A DNA stretch of 64,000 nucleotides, taken from Microvirga lenta (GTDB lineage Bacteria > Pseudomonadota > Alphaproteobacteria > Rhizobiales > Beijerinckiaceae). Under the pieces are notes generated by a model. It worked only from the letters and a program-made list of their open reading frames with translations, was not told where the DNA came from and did not search any database. Below are positions 37,088 through 46,458 of the stretch, piece by piece. The stretch covers positions 40,836-104,835 of the forward strand of contig NZ_JAJBBR010000016.1 in the NCBI RefSeq assembly GCF_020532555.1. The letters run 5' to 3'. The position numbers and the translations under genes are program-made. Each line of letters starts with the position of its first letter. Positions within the stretch are counted from its first letter, which is position 1.

Positions 37088-37279
37088 ATGTTCTTTGTTG
37101 TGACAGGACAAGGGCTGAATGGCCCGCTAGCAATCACCTGCGCGACGGCTGCCTCCGCGGTTGAGAAAGCGCATGAGCTTCTTGCTGACGGTGTGCTGGA
37201 CGTGATCGTCACCGATGCTGACGGGCTCCAGCATCCACCGGACGAGTTCCATCGCCTCCTGCCCAGAACAGACGGATAG
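37088..37279 (+). CDS. Small conserved-looking hypothetical protein
   Basis: 63 residues with an excellent GAGGAGG site seven to eight bases upstream. FFVVTGQGLNGPLAITCATA followed by KAHELLADGVLDVIVTDADG looks like a small alpha/beta fold. Similar short proteins occur in this bacterial family, to my recollection, but no function is known. Confidence 0.7.
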   Translation: MFFVVTGQGLNGPLAITCATAASAVEKAHELLADGVLDVIVTDADGLQHPPDEFHRLLPRTDG

Positions 37280-37361
37280 GTGCGAACCCTTACGCTGGTT
37301 GACCATGGAGTCGGAGCGTAGCTGGCCCGGTTAAAAGAGTATTGCGCGCCAGCCACGTGTG

Positions 37362-38243
37362 TCAGGAGGCATTGCGCTGTTGCATCTCTGTCTCTGCGCC
37401 AGCGTGTTGTCTTTCCATTCTATAGCGGGCGAATAGCACGTTGATTTCTGAACCGATGAGGATCACCAGTCCGGCTATGTACAGCCACAACATGAGGATG
37501 ATGACAGCGCCAATGCTGCCATAGGTGGCATCGTAGCTACCGAAGTTCTTGGTATAGAACGAGAACACCAGCGAGGCAGCGATAAGCAGGCTCACGCCTG
37601 CCGCACTTCCAGGGGTGATGAACACGAATCTCTGCTTAACGTTCGGTGCAAAGCGATAGATGATTCCGAATCCAAGCAGCATTGCCAGCACGATAATGGC
37701 CCAGCGGATTGACGCGAAGACGGTTAGCAATACACTGCTGAACCCGAAACGATTGCCGATCCAGTCCTGGAGGACGCCGCCGAGAACGATGAGCGAGAAC
37801 GCGCCAGCGATCAGCACACCAAAGAGCAAGCTCAGGACAAGTGCTGTCGCACGGGCCTTCAGGAAAGTACGCTCTTCCTCGACGCCATAGGTGATGTTCA
37901 ACTGTCGCATGATGGCGTACATGCCAGTTGAGGTCGCCCACAAAGTCGCGATCAGGCTGAACGATAGCAGTCCACCCCGCCGCTCGCTCATCACTTGGTT
38001 CACCACCTGTGCGACGATATCAGAGGCCTCAGGCGGCAGCGCCTGAGCGAGGAGGTCCATAATCGCTTCATCAACGCGATCTATCGGCAGGTAAGGCAGG
38101 ACGCTCATGAGTGCGATCAACGCCGGAAAGAGTGCCAGTGTCAGATAGAAGCCAAGGGCGGCTGCACCGTTGAAGACATTATCCTTGCTGATTGCCCTAC
38201 CGAGATCATGCGCGAACTGCTTTGCGGTAACACCAAAGATCAT
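37362..38243 (-). CDS. YihY/virulence factor BrkB family membrane protein
   Basis: 293 residues with six membrane helices. FNGAAALGFYLTLALFPALI, SRRGGLLSFSLIATLWATS-type sequence, and the C-terminal YGSIGAVIILMLWLYIAGLV then GSEIN are the YihY signature. Once annotated as RNase BN in error, the family is now regarded as a membrane transporter-like protein of unknown substrate. It lies 166 bases from the second AI-2E gene on the same strand. Confidence 0.93.
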   Translation of the reverse strand: MIFGVTAKQFAHDLGRAISKDNVFNGAAALGFYLTLALFPALIALMSVLPYLPIDRVDEAIMDLLAQALPPEASDIVAQVVNQVMSERRGGLLSFSLIATLWATSTGMYAIMRQLNITYGVEEERTFLKARATALVLSLLFGVLIAGAFSLIVLGGVLQDWIGNRFGFSSVLLTVFASIRWAIIVLAMLLGFGIIYRFAPNVKQRFVFITPGSAAGVSLLIAASLVFSFYTKNFGSYDATYGSIGAVIILMLWLYIAGLVILIGSEINVLFARYRMERQHAGAETEMQQRNAS

Positions 38244-38408
38244 CGTGGTCTCTTGCAGTGACAGCTACGTGGAGTAGTATCGTGGTGTGGAAATGTACCT
38301 GTTCCCGTTCCACCTGGTTTTTCAAGTGGTTCGTTTCATCTCTGTGACTGCCGGTTGACAGAGGGTTAGAGTGGCGGCGCGAGCCTGCTGGGGGTTATCA
38401 GGTTCCAG

Positions 38409-39503
38409 TCAGGTGTCCGGCTTTGTCCTGATCGAGACGTCCTCGTCTTCGTTCTCGCCTGGGAGTTCGGTTTCCTCGTCGAGGGCCTCCCGGACCCAGA
38501 GTTTCTTGACGACCACGAGCGCGACCACGGCCAGCGGAGTGGCCAGCAGGACACCGAGTGTCCCGAACAGAACGCCGAAGGCGACGATGGCAAGAAGAGT
38601 GATCACCGGGGGTAGGTCGACCGCCCGCTGCTGCACCAGCGGCGTGATCAGATTGCCTTCCATCTGCTGGATCAGGAGGTATAGGCCTGCCACCCAGAGG
38701 GCGGTCGTCGTATCCTGCGACAGGGCCAGGAGAATGGCGGGAATGGCGGCCAGGATGGGGCCCAGGAACGGAATGAACTCGGCCACTCCCGCCAGCAGTC
38801 CCAAGGCCATGGCCGAGGGGATGCCGAGCCACCACAGGCCGAGCCCTGTCAGGAGCCCGACGAGAAACATGGCGGCCAACTGGCCGACCAGCCACAGGCG
38901 AAGGGCGCGCGCCGTTGCTGCGAACGTCTCATCTGCCATGTGCCTGTGCTTGGGAGGAAAGAGCTTGAGAAATCCCCTCCGGTAGAAACCCGGCCGGATG
39001 GCCAGATAAATTCCGGCAACCAGCACGAGGAAAAAATTCGCCGCTGCTCCAAGAACCACCGAGGTGTATCCGGCCACTTGGCTGACTGCTCCGCCGTCCA
39101 TCATGTTCCGGAGGCGCTCGGCGACCCAGGTCTCTACGTTCCGTAACCCGAAACGCTCCTCTAGCGATCGCAGGATCTCGGGCAGACGTTCGATCAGTTC
39201 CAGTGCCTGAGCCCAGACCTGAGATCCCAGTACGAGACTGAACGCTACCAGCGCGGCCAAGATGATGAGACCCGCAGCCAGGAGGGACCAGTTGCCATGG
39301 GCGGGCGTGTAGGCGTCGATGAGATCCGCCAAGCTGCGCAGCAGGATGGCGACGAGGATGGCCCCGAATGCGAGGAGCAGGACATCTGTAAGCTGCCACG
39401 CCAGCAGGATCAGGAGGACGACGATGCCGGTCGCGATCATCAGGCGGGAGGCGGCTCGCAGATACTCGCGTGTTGCAGGCTGGACGCCACCGAAGAGGAT
39501 CAT
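38409..39503 (-). CDS. AI-2E family transporter (second copy)
   Basis: 364 residues with the family layout: helices 1-3, a long loop (about residues 75-140), then five helices with GVAEFIPFLGPILAAIPAIL and QMEGNLITPLVQQRAVDLPP. An acidic C-terminus (ELPGENEDEDV) is unlike that of the first copy. Only the family motifs are shared at a glance, so these look like old paralogs rather than a recent duplication. Probably co-transcribed with the YihY gene downstream. Confidence 0.92.
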   Translation of the reverse strand: MILFGGVQPATREYLRAASRLMIATGIVVLLILLAWQLTDVLLLAFGAILVAILLRSLADLIDAYTPAHGNWSLLAAGLIILAALVAFSLVLGSQVWAQALELIERLPEILRSLEERFGLRNVETWVAERLRNMMDGGAVSQVAGYTSVVLGAAANFFLVLVAGIYLAIRPGFYRRGFLKLFPPKHRHMADETFAATARALRLWLVGQLAAMFLVGLLTGLGLWWLGIPSAMALGLLAGVAEFIPFLGPILAAIPAILLALSQDTTTALWVAGLYLLIQQMEGNLITPLVQQRAVDLPPVITLLAIVAFGVLFGTLGVLLATPLAVVALVVVKKLWVREALDEETELPGENEDEDVSIRTKPDT

Positions 39504-40017
39504 GAGCTATCCCCCGGCCGCATGGGATTGGCGATCTGAGTGCCCCCTCGACCAGTGAATTCTAAGAGCCAGGACAGGCAACTCAATGGCTTCCTGCGTC
39601 GTGCCGAAGGCGAACTCGCCGCTGATCCTGCGCTCGGGTCACCGGTATCCGTCTTGGCGCGTGATGAACCGAGCGGCCGAGGCAGTAGCCTGCCGCCAGA
39701 CGGCGTATTTGATGTAGCATCCGGATATGATCGAGGAAGCATTATCCATTAACGCAAGCCATTGGGAATGGTTTGGCTGCGGCTGGAAGCATGCCCGTAC
39801 GCTAGCGAACACAACTCGATCGAACAGATTGCGCGGAAGCCGCCAGGATGAACAGGATCAAAGATAGGAATGTAGGCAGATGGGCTGCCTCTCAGTGAAC
39901 GAACCGAAAAGCGGCGTGGTCTAGCCACTCAGGCTACCTGAGGCGCACGCGGGATTGAGTCTGTCCACGACTAGCCTAAGCTGTATGCTGCGAGCATTCT
40001 AACCCCAGGAGTTGGCA
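39504..40017. other. Intergenic stretch without a convincing gene
   Basis: 514 bases between divergent units. No coding signal is supported. An AGGAG near 40007 belongs to the GAF gene that starts at 40018. Confidence 0.5.
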
Positions 40018-40425
40018 GTGAGAAGAGACGGCGACATCGCCCGCTTCCCTTTGCTCGAGGCGGGGTCATCGGAGCTGGCCGGGCTGATCAGGATCGTGCG
40101 GCGCCTTTCCACGTGCGGTTCGGTCGATGAGGTGATGGAGGTCGCCACCTACGCCGCCCGAACGCTCCTCCAGGCCGACGGCATCACCTTCGTGCGTCGA
40201 GACGGGGATCTCTGCCATTACGCAGAGGAGGATGCAATCTCCCCTTTGTGGAAAGGCCGACGGTTTCCGATCGAGGCCTGCATCTCGGGCTGGTGCATGA
40301 TGGAGGCCAAGACTGCGGTCATTCCGGACATTCTCAAGGATCCGCGCATTCCTCAGGATGCCTACAGGCCCACCTTCGTGCGCAGCCTGGCGATGGTGCC
40401 AGTTTGCCAGGATGAGCCCGTTGCT
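40018..40425 (+). pseudogene. GAF domain of a sensor protein, truncated
   Basis: From a GTG with AGGAG seven bases upstream, about 135 residues match the N-terminal GAF domain of Methylobacteriaceae sensor kinases: LIRIVRRLSTCGSVDEVMEV, ADGITFVRRDGDLCHY, and the ISGWCMM...IPDI.KDPRIP block. Homology stops at MVPVCQDEPVAG (about 40425), where the family normally continues to a kinase or cyclase domain. The frame stays open to 41124, but the following 100 residues look random. A deletion probably removed the rest. Confidence 0.7.
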
Positions 40426-40725
40426 GGTCATGCGCTTCAGGCTATCACTCCAAACTTCGCCGGAACAATACGCCTTCTACTGAGGACGTCGCTCTTGAGC
40501 GGGGTCCTCCTCTTTTTGTGTCACGCCTTCATCGACTGCCTTCCTCGCCGATGGCGGACAACCCGGTTCAGTTCCGTACTGACAGGACTCACCCGGCCCA
40601 GATCCTGTGTTTCCATGGCGTGTGGTCCCAGTTTGACGTGCGCCCCCCAGGCTCACTCCTGCCGAGCGTGTCGCCGTGGCGGCATTCCGACGGAGAATGC
40701 CACGCCCCGAGAAGTGAGGGGGAAC

Positions 40726-41124
40726 ATGCCCGGAGAAACACTCAGTCTCATGTTGCTGGCAGCCTCCCTTGGCTCTAGTCCCTCGGCAGAAGCACAGCCC
40801 AGCGTGGATCTTGAACGGACCCCCGTTCTCTGCCGCGGGTATGAAGGCGGCGCTGGTCCCTCGAACGGCGACCGCGCTGATGGCAGAGCGTGCCGCTCAA
40901 TTAAGCTCAGGGCGCTTCTACGGGGCCACGGGATTACTCGCTTGCTGGAGTGGGCGTTGAAGGATGACGTCTACGTTGTGAGGGCGGATTGGCACAGGAT
41001 CAACGAAGTGAAGCGAAGCGGCGACACGTTCAGCGTGATTGCGGAGCATTTCGGTCGACGGTTCGCACTTCGGATCCAAGCCAGGAACGGCTCAATTATT
41101 GCGTGGAAGACCTGCCCCTGCTGA
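40726..41124 (+). CDS. Possible secreted hypothetical protein
   Basis: 132 codons in the same frame as the GAF remnant. GAGGGGG lies just before the ATG. The N-terminus MPGETLSLMLLAASLGSSPSAEAQ resembles a signal peptide. The C-terminal 55 residues (LKDDVYVVRADWHRINEVKR, GDTFSVIAEHFGRRFALRIQ) read as folded protein. The middle is poor, and a competing frame exists at 40769-40960, so a frameshift is possible. No family recognised. Confidence 0.4.
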   Translation: MPGETLSLMLLAASLGSSPSAEAQPSVDLERTPVLCRGYEGGAGPSNGDRADGRACRSIKLRALLRGHGITRLLEWALKDDVYVVRADWHRINEVKRSGDTFSVIAEHFGRRFALRIQARNGSIIAWKTCPC

Positions 41125-41286
41125 GCCGCGTCAACGACGGATGCCGATGTCCGGAGATTGGAAGGTGTGGCTTCCTAACGAAGCCCAACCCTCGTCTCCG
41201 CCATGCTTGCAGAGGCCATGCATACGAGCGCTATGTCGCTTTCCGACAGCAAAAATCATTGTTCTCAACCGTACAGAACTCACTCA

Positions 41287-41313
41287 CGTGACGTTCCCGA
41301 GCGGAACGTCACG
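41287..41313. repeat. Perfect 11-base inverted repeat upstream of the PRC-barrel gene
   Basis: CGTGACGTTCC (41287-41297) and GGAACGTCACG (41303-41313) with a 5-base spacer. No T-run follows on the plus strand. It lies 170 bases before the PRC gene in a 358-base gap (41125-41482) that has no other supported feature. It could be an operator or a transcript hairpin. Confidence 0.6.
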
Positions 41314-41482
41314 GAATGACTTCCCGTTGCTCCACCGACCGTTCCGCTCCCCATTGCAGCGGGTGAGCCGGACTACTCGAGCGGGCGAGCGGCTTGTCCA
41401 GAGCTCTGCCTGAGCCTTACCGGTCGCAGCCATGACCAGGCTCCGTCCGCTCTTCCTGTGCTGCTTCAGACGGAGATACGAC

Positions 41483-42919
41483 ATGAAACTCTTTGTTACC
41501 ATTCTGGCGTCGACGGCACTCACGTCAGCCGTTGCGCTAGCGCAGTCGCAGCCTACGGCTCAGCAACCTGGATTGGCACAAGACGGCTCCCAGGCAACAC
41601 AGCAGTCTTCCGCGCAGAACCGTCCTATCCCGGCTTCGGAGCTCAGGGGAAAAGAGGTGGTGAATGATCGCGGCGACACGGTTGGCCGAGTCGAGCGGGT
41701 CATGATCGGACAGAACGACCAGGCCTTCGCAGTGGTGCGCTTCGAGGGGGAGGTTGGCCTGGGCGACGAGCCGCGCATGATTCCGGTGGATCGGCTCGAT
41801 ATGCAGGATGATCGCCTCGTGCTTGCCGGGGCGGCGGCCGAGCTCAACCAGACGGAGGAATACCGTGAGAATTTGTCCGGCTACCGTGAAGCGGGGGGCA
41901 ACCAGCAAGTCGCTCTCGGGCAGCAGGGTCGCCGATCAGGGCAGGACCGGCAGCAGAACGACCGAACTCAGGTCGTGGTGCGCCAGTCGCAGCCTCAGGT
42001 GCAGGTCGAGCAGGCCCAGCCTCAGGTGCGGGTCCAGCAGCCGCAGCCGAACGTGACGGTGCGCCAGCCGCAGCCGCAGATCATCGTGCGTCAGGCGCCA
42101 CCGACTATCACCGTCGACCAGCCGCAGCCGGAGATCATCGTGCGCATGCCGGAGCCCGACGTCAATGTCGCCATGGCTCAGCCCCAGGTCGAGGTGAACC
42201 AGCCGCAGCCGCAGGTACGGGTGGTCCAGCCTGAACGGCAGCAGCAGAGTGCCGCTACGGTGGAGCAGGCCCAGCCCCAGGTGCAGGTGCTGCCGCCGCA
42301 GGAAGAGGCGAATGTAAATCTCCAGCGGGCCGAGCAGCCCCAGGTGTCGTACGAGCGCACGGGCGAGCCGCGGGTGGAGTTCAACGAGGCCCAGGGCCAG
42401 CCCACCATCCGTTACGAGCGCATGGGCGAGAACCAGCAGGGACAGCAGCAGGCTCAACAGCGACAGGCCCAGGCGACTCAGCAGGGTCAGCAGCAATCTC
42501 AGGCCACGGCAGGATACTCGGAGGAGCAGCGCCGATCCCTGCGTGAACGCTTGAATGCCGGCGACGTGGAGAGCACCGGCTCGGTGGACGCAAACGTCCA
42601 AGTCCGCCCGGTGGCGATCTCCGATCTTGAGAATGCTGAAGTGTACAACGGGCGTGGCGACGAGCTGGGCAAGGTGGATCGCGTGATCCAGACGCCGCAG
42701 GGTGGGCAGTATCTCGTCGTGGGCTCTGGCGGCTTTCTGGGCATTGGCCGGGACCGGGTCGCGTTTCCGATCGACCGCTTCTGGCTCAGGGGTGATCGTC
42801 TTGTAATCCGCGGCGTCACGGAGGAGGACATCGAAGCGATGGACGATTACCGCGACACCCTCGACAGCTTCCAGCGGGCGGGCCGCACCGACCGCGCAGA
42901 CCTCCGCGTCTGGCAGTAA
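41483..42919 (+). CDS. Secreted PRC-barrel protein with nonapeptide repeats
   Basis: 478 residues. A signal peptide (MKLFVTILASTALTSAVALA) leads to a first PRC-barrel (about residues 48-120: ELRGKEVVNDRGDTVGRVER) and a second near the C-terminus (about 390-460: DLENAEVYNGRGDELGKVDR). Between them lie a Gln/Pro/Val linker with ten consecutive 9-residue units (41978-42247; pattern VxQxQPxVx) and then a Gln-rich stretch. PRC-barrels are small beta folds used for binding. The repeats suggest an extended spacer or adhesive region in the periplasm or at the surface. The function is unknown. The GGAGA upstream supports the start. Confidence 0.88.
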   Translation: MKLFVTILASTALTSAVALAQSQPTAQQPGLAQDGSQATQQSSAQNRPIPASELRGKEVVNDRGDTVGRVERVMIGQNDQAFAVVRFEGEVGLGDEPRMIPVDRLDMQDDRLVLAGAAAELNQTEEYRENLSGYREAGGNQQVALGQQGRRSGQDRQQNDRTQVVVRQSQPQVQVEQAQPQVRVQQPQPNVTVRQPQPQIIVRQAPPTITVDQPQPEIIVRMPEPDVNVAMAQPQVEVNQPQPQVRVVQPERQQQSAATVEQAQPQVQVLPPQEEANVNLQRAEQPQVSYERTGEPRVEFNEAQGQPTIRYERMGENQQGQQQAQQRQAQATQQGQQQSQATAGYSEEQRRSLRERLNAGDVESTGSVDANVQVRPVAISDLENAEVYNGRGDELGKVDRVIQTPQGGQYLVVGSGGFLGIGRDRVAFPIDRFWLRGDRLVIRGVTEEDIEAMDDYRDTLDSFQRAGRTDRADLRVWQ

Positions 42920-42969
42920 GCTGCCAAGGCACTCGGAGTGCTCAGGTCCACTGTCGTGATGGCTCAGGC

Positions 42970-42997
42970 GAGGGCGGTTCTTTGAGGAGCCGCCCTC
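42970..42997 (+). terminator. Hairpin after the PRC-barrel gene
   Basis: Stem GAGGGCGGTTC (42970-42980) and GAGCCGCCCTC (42987-42997), 11 pairs with one G-T, and a 6-base loop. It lies 50 bases past the stop. There is no long T-run, so it may be a weak terminator or an mRNA-stabilising hairpin. Confidence 0.5.
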
Positions 42998-43172
42998 ACG
43001 TCGATTTGGTTGCCTTGGGGCTCTCGCCGACTGGTCCGCTACGGACGCTCTCGCGCCTCACTCCCAGAGCACCGCCAGGACGCCATTCCCATGACCTCAT
43101 GAAGAATATCGAACCATCCTACCGGCGGGGGGTTGTACAGTTGGTCCCGCTCGGGCAGTCTGGAGAGACATC

Positions 43173-43397
43173 ATGTATAAGCTTGCATTCGTTACCGCCG
43201 TGTGTCTGCTGGCCGGAGCCTGCGCCTCCCAGCAGCAAACAACGAGCACGGCTGTTGGCGCGACTGCCGGTGCAGTCGTCGGAGGACCAGTGGGTGCCGT
43301 GGTCGGGGCTGGAGCCGGGGCTGTGGCTGGAGCGCCTGGTGGTGTTGTGGACGAGGTTCAAGGCGACAACCAGCGGCGTGTTATGCGTCGGCGCTGA
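43173..43397 (+). CDS. Small glycine-zipper lipoprotein
   Basis: 74 residues. The signal sequence ends in LAGAC (lipobox). The mature part has a Gly/Ala zipper (GATAGAVVGGPVGAVVGAGA), as in SlyB- or YMGG-like outer membrane lipoproteins, and a basic tail. Such proteins respond to envelope stress. GGAGA precedes the ATG. Confidence 0.85.
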   Translation: MYKLAFVTAVCLLAGACASQQQTTSTAVGATAGAVVGGPVGAVVGAGAGAVAGAPGGVVDEVQGDNQRRVMRRR

Positions 43398-43996
43398 ACC
43401 TCCTGCTATGGGCGCGAGTTCACCGGCTGTCCGCAGACTTTCCTGCATAGTTGGTCCTGCAACGAACCGCTGGATAGTTCAGTGCGGGCTACGTCTACGA
43501 TGAGCTCCGGGTGCTTTAGATGTTTGAAGATCGCCGTGCTGATCGCTCGGTGATTCTACTACGTGCGCGTTAGAAGCCGCCAAACGTTCAGCCGTAGCTC
43601 GTTCAGCCGTTCGATCTATTCGTCGCATGAGGTCCTAGCGAAGCATATGCTCCATTCTCGTCTCGTCCTACTACGAACCTGCGATGGAACCCGTGATGCT
43701 TCTTGCTGGCGCGTTGCGGCCTCGTACGCGTCTGCTCCAGGGAGGTAAAAGCAGCGAGCGGCATTGAACTTGAACAGCAGGGCGGCGATCTAGGCCCGCA
43801 AGCCGAACAGCCCACGCTCTACAGCCGCAGTTACCAACCCGTTCATCGATTCAGCAAGATGACACAGGTGGGAGCGGTTTGGACCCGTCGGAATGAGCGG
43901 ACCGCTCCGGCGGATGGAACTTCCGGCGTCCAGGCCTGTTCCGAGAACAGCCACGTCTGTCCGTTGGTATGAGTGCCGCCATTCAAGGAGGACCAG
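43398..43996. other. Stretch without a supported gene, containing an inverted repeat
   Basis: 599 bases. GGAGCGGT (43871-43878) and ACCGCTCC (43901-43908) form an 8-base inverted repeat with a 22-base spacer, about 90 bases before the molybdoenzyme gene. Short frames on both strands look like noise. Confidence 0.4.
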
Positions 43997-46285
43997 ATGA
44001 GCACGTCCGAGGAAGCCGATCAGCGCCCCGACACGCCGCATTATGAGAACGCCACCGGCGGCTGGGGGTCGCTCAAAGGGGTCAGCCGCATCCTTGCCGA
44101 CCAGAGACCTACCGTCGGGGCCCTCCGTACGCTGATGCGCCAGAACAAGCCGGGCGGGCATATGTGCACCTCCTGCGCCTGGACCAAGCCTGCGCAGCCG
44201 CACCTCTTCGAGTTCTGCGAGAACGGCGCCAAGGCGACAATCTGGGACCTTACGCGCGACCGCTGCACACCTGAATTCTTCACCCAGCACAGTGTAACAC
44301 AGCTGCGCGACCTGCCGGACTATGAGCTGGAGAGGGCCGGGCGGCTCACGCATCCGCTGCGCTACGACGCTGCCTCGGATCGCTACGTCGAGACGACTTG
44401 GGAAGAGGCCTTCGAAGGGATCGGGGCGAAGCTCAGAGAGCTCGATCCAAAATCGACAGTCTTCTACATGTCAGGCAAGGCTGTCCTGGAGACCGCCTAT
44501 CTCTACGCGCTCTTCGCGCGGCTCTACGGGCACAACAACCTGCCCGACAGCTCCAATATGTGCCATGAGACCACGAGCGTGGGGCTCAAGAAGGTAATTG
44601 GTGTTGGGGTAGGCACCTGCGTGCTGTCGGACTTCGATCATTGCGACCTGATCCTGTTCTTCGGCCAGAATACCGGGACCAACTCGCCCCGCTTCCTCCA
44701 CACCCTCAAGGACGCCAGGGAGCGAGGCTGCAGGATCGTCACCTTCAACCCGATCCGCGAGAGGGGCCTCGTCGAGTTCGCGGATCCTCAGAATCCTGCC
44801 CAGATGACGGTAAAGCCCGCCACCCCGATTTCGGACATCTACCTCCAAGTCCGCCCCGGAGGCGACGTCGCGGTGCTGGCCGGGCTGTGCAAGCGTGTGC
44901 TGGAGCTCGATGGCGAGCGGGGAGGGAGCATCCTCGACCGGGCCTTCATCGCGGAGCATACAACAGGGCTTGAGGAACTCGAGGCGCGGTTGCGCGAGGT
45001 ACCCTGGGAGGAGATCGAAAGGGAATCCGGCCTGCATCGCGAGGAGCTCGAAGAGGTGGCGGAGATCTACGCCACGTCGAAGAACGTCATCGGCATCTAT
45101 GGGATGGGCCTGACCCAACATGTCAGAGGCTGGCTCAACCTCGCCATGCTCGTGAACCTGCTCCTGCTGCGCGGCAATATGGGGCGGGAAGGGGCCGGCA
45201 TCTCGCCCGTGCGTGGGCATTCCAACGTGCAGGGCCAGCGCACCGTGGGCATCACCGAGAAGCCCAAGAATGTACCGATGGACAAGCTGAGGGAGCTGTT
45301 CGGCTTCGAGCCGCCGCAGGAGGAGGGGCGCTCCACCGTGGATCTGGTCGAGGGGTTGCTCGACGGTTCAGTGCGAGGCCTCATCTCCATGGGCGGCAAT
45401 CTTGCTCGCGCGATCCCAGACCGAGCCCGCGCCGAGGAGAGCTGGCGCAGTCTCGAACTCAACGTGCAGATCGCGACCAAGCTCAATCGCTCGCACCTGC
45501 TGCCCGGGCGTGCCACCTGGCTGCTGCCCTGCCTTGTGCGATCCGAGGAGGATATGCAGGCGACAGGGGCGCAGGCGGTGACGATGGAGGATAGCCTGAG
45601 CATGATCCACGGCTCTCTGGGCAAGCGCAAGCCCGCCTCGCCGCATCTGAAGTCCGAAGTCGCCATCGTCGCAGGGATCGCTAAGGCGACGCTGCCGCCC
45701 AATCCCATGGTGAAGTGGGACGAGTGGACCGGCGACTACGGGCTGATCCGCGACCTGATCGAGGCGACCTATCCCGACAAGTTCCGCGACTTCAACGGGC
45801 GGCTCTTCACACCGGGTGGGTTCCACCGGGGCAACTCGGCGCGCGAACGCGAGTGGAAGACCGAAAGCGGGAAGGCCCAGTTCACCGCGCCCGAGGTACT
45901 GACCGCCCTGGGTGAGCCGCCTGAGGGCGAGGAGTTTACGCTGATTACGCTGCGTTCAAACGACCAGTTCAACACCACGATCTACGGCTTTTCCGACCGG
46001 TTGCGGGGGCTTTCGGGGTCGCGCGACATCCTCCTCATCAACCCCGAGGAGATGGGGCGGCGGGGTCTCTCGGAGGGGCAGGTGGTGACGCTCGAATGCG
46101 CGGTGGATGATGGGGCCGAGCGCGTGGTGCGGGGGCTGAAGATCGTTCCCTACGATCTGCCGGACGCCTGCGTCGCGGCCTACTACCCTGAGGCCAATCC
46201 CCTGATCCCTGTGGGCTATCACGATGAGTTGGCCAAGACCCCTGCCTACAAGGGCGTGCCCGTTCGCATCCGTACCGAAGGGTGA
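43997..46285 (+). CDS. FdhF/YdeP family molybdopterin oxidoreductase
   Basis: 762 residues. The N-terminal cluster motif (MCTSCAW with Cys 57 and 60, then FCENG) is the YdeP form of the Fe-S site. The molybdenum ligand is probably Cys 189 in SSNMCHE. LFFGQNTGTNSPR, KPATPISDIY and the C-terminal MopB domain (LITLRSNDQFNTTIYGFSDR) are typical. YdeP proteins are formate-dehydrogenase-like, linked to acid resistance in E. coli, with unproven substrate. AAGGAGG lies before the ATG. It precedes the oxidase genes on the same strand, so it may feed electrons into that chain; this is inferred. Confidence 0.93.
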   Translation: MSTSEEADQRPDTPHYENATGGWGSLKGVSRILADQRPTVGALRTLMRQNKPGGHMCTSCAWTKPAQPHLFEFCENGAKATIWDLTRDRCTPEFFTQHSVTQLRDLPDYELERAGRLTHPLRYDAASDRYVETTWEEAFEGIGAKLRELDPKSTVFYMSGKAVLETAYLYALFARLYGHNNLPDSSNMCHETTSVGLKKVIGVGVGTCVLSDFDHCDLILFFGQNTGTNSPRFLHTLKDARERGCRIVTFNPIRERGLVEFADPQNPAQMTVKPATPISDIYLQVRPGGDVAVLAGLCKRVLELDGERGGSILDRAFIAEHTTGLEELEARLREVPWEEIERESGLHREELEEVAEIYATSKNVIGIYGMGLTQHVRGWLNLAMLVNLLLLRGNMGREGAGISPVRGHSNVQGQRTVGITEKPKNVPMDKLRELFGFEPPQEEGRSTVDLVEGLLDGSVRGLISMGGNLARAIPDRARAEESWRSLELNVQIATKLNRSHLLPGRATWLLPCLVRSEEDMQATGAQAVTMEDSLSMIHGSLGKRKPASPHLKSEVAIVAGIAKATLPPNPMVKWDEWTGDYGLIRDLIEATYPDKFRDFNGRLFTPGGFHRGNSAREREWKTESGKAQFTAPEVLTALGEPPEGEEFTLITLRSNDQFNTTIYGFSDRLRGLSGSRDILLINPEEMGRRGLSEGQVVTLECAVDDGAERVVRGLKIVPYDLPDACVAAYYPEANPLIPVGYHDELAKTPAYKGVPVRIRTEG

Positions 46286-46458
46286 GCGCATGAAAGAGAT
46301 GCTGAAAGATCTGGCGAGTGGCACCCTCCCACACTATGGCCGATCCTGCAGTACCGCTGCGATATCCCGGCGAGGTGGCCGAACAGTCTGCTGACAGGTG
46401 CGGCCGATCAGGATCTTGACGGGAGGCGACGAGAGCGGGGAGCGATGAGGATGGAGGG

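Noticed and set aside
46290..46394. A 34-codon frame starting 4 bases after the molybdoenzyme gene
   Set aside because: The start is well placed, but the second half is Arg/Ser/Cys-rich and no family is recognised; it may be a relic.
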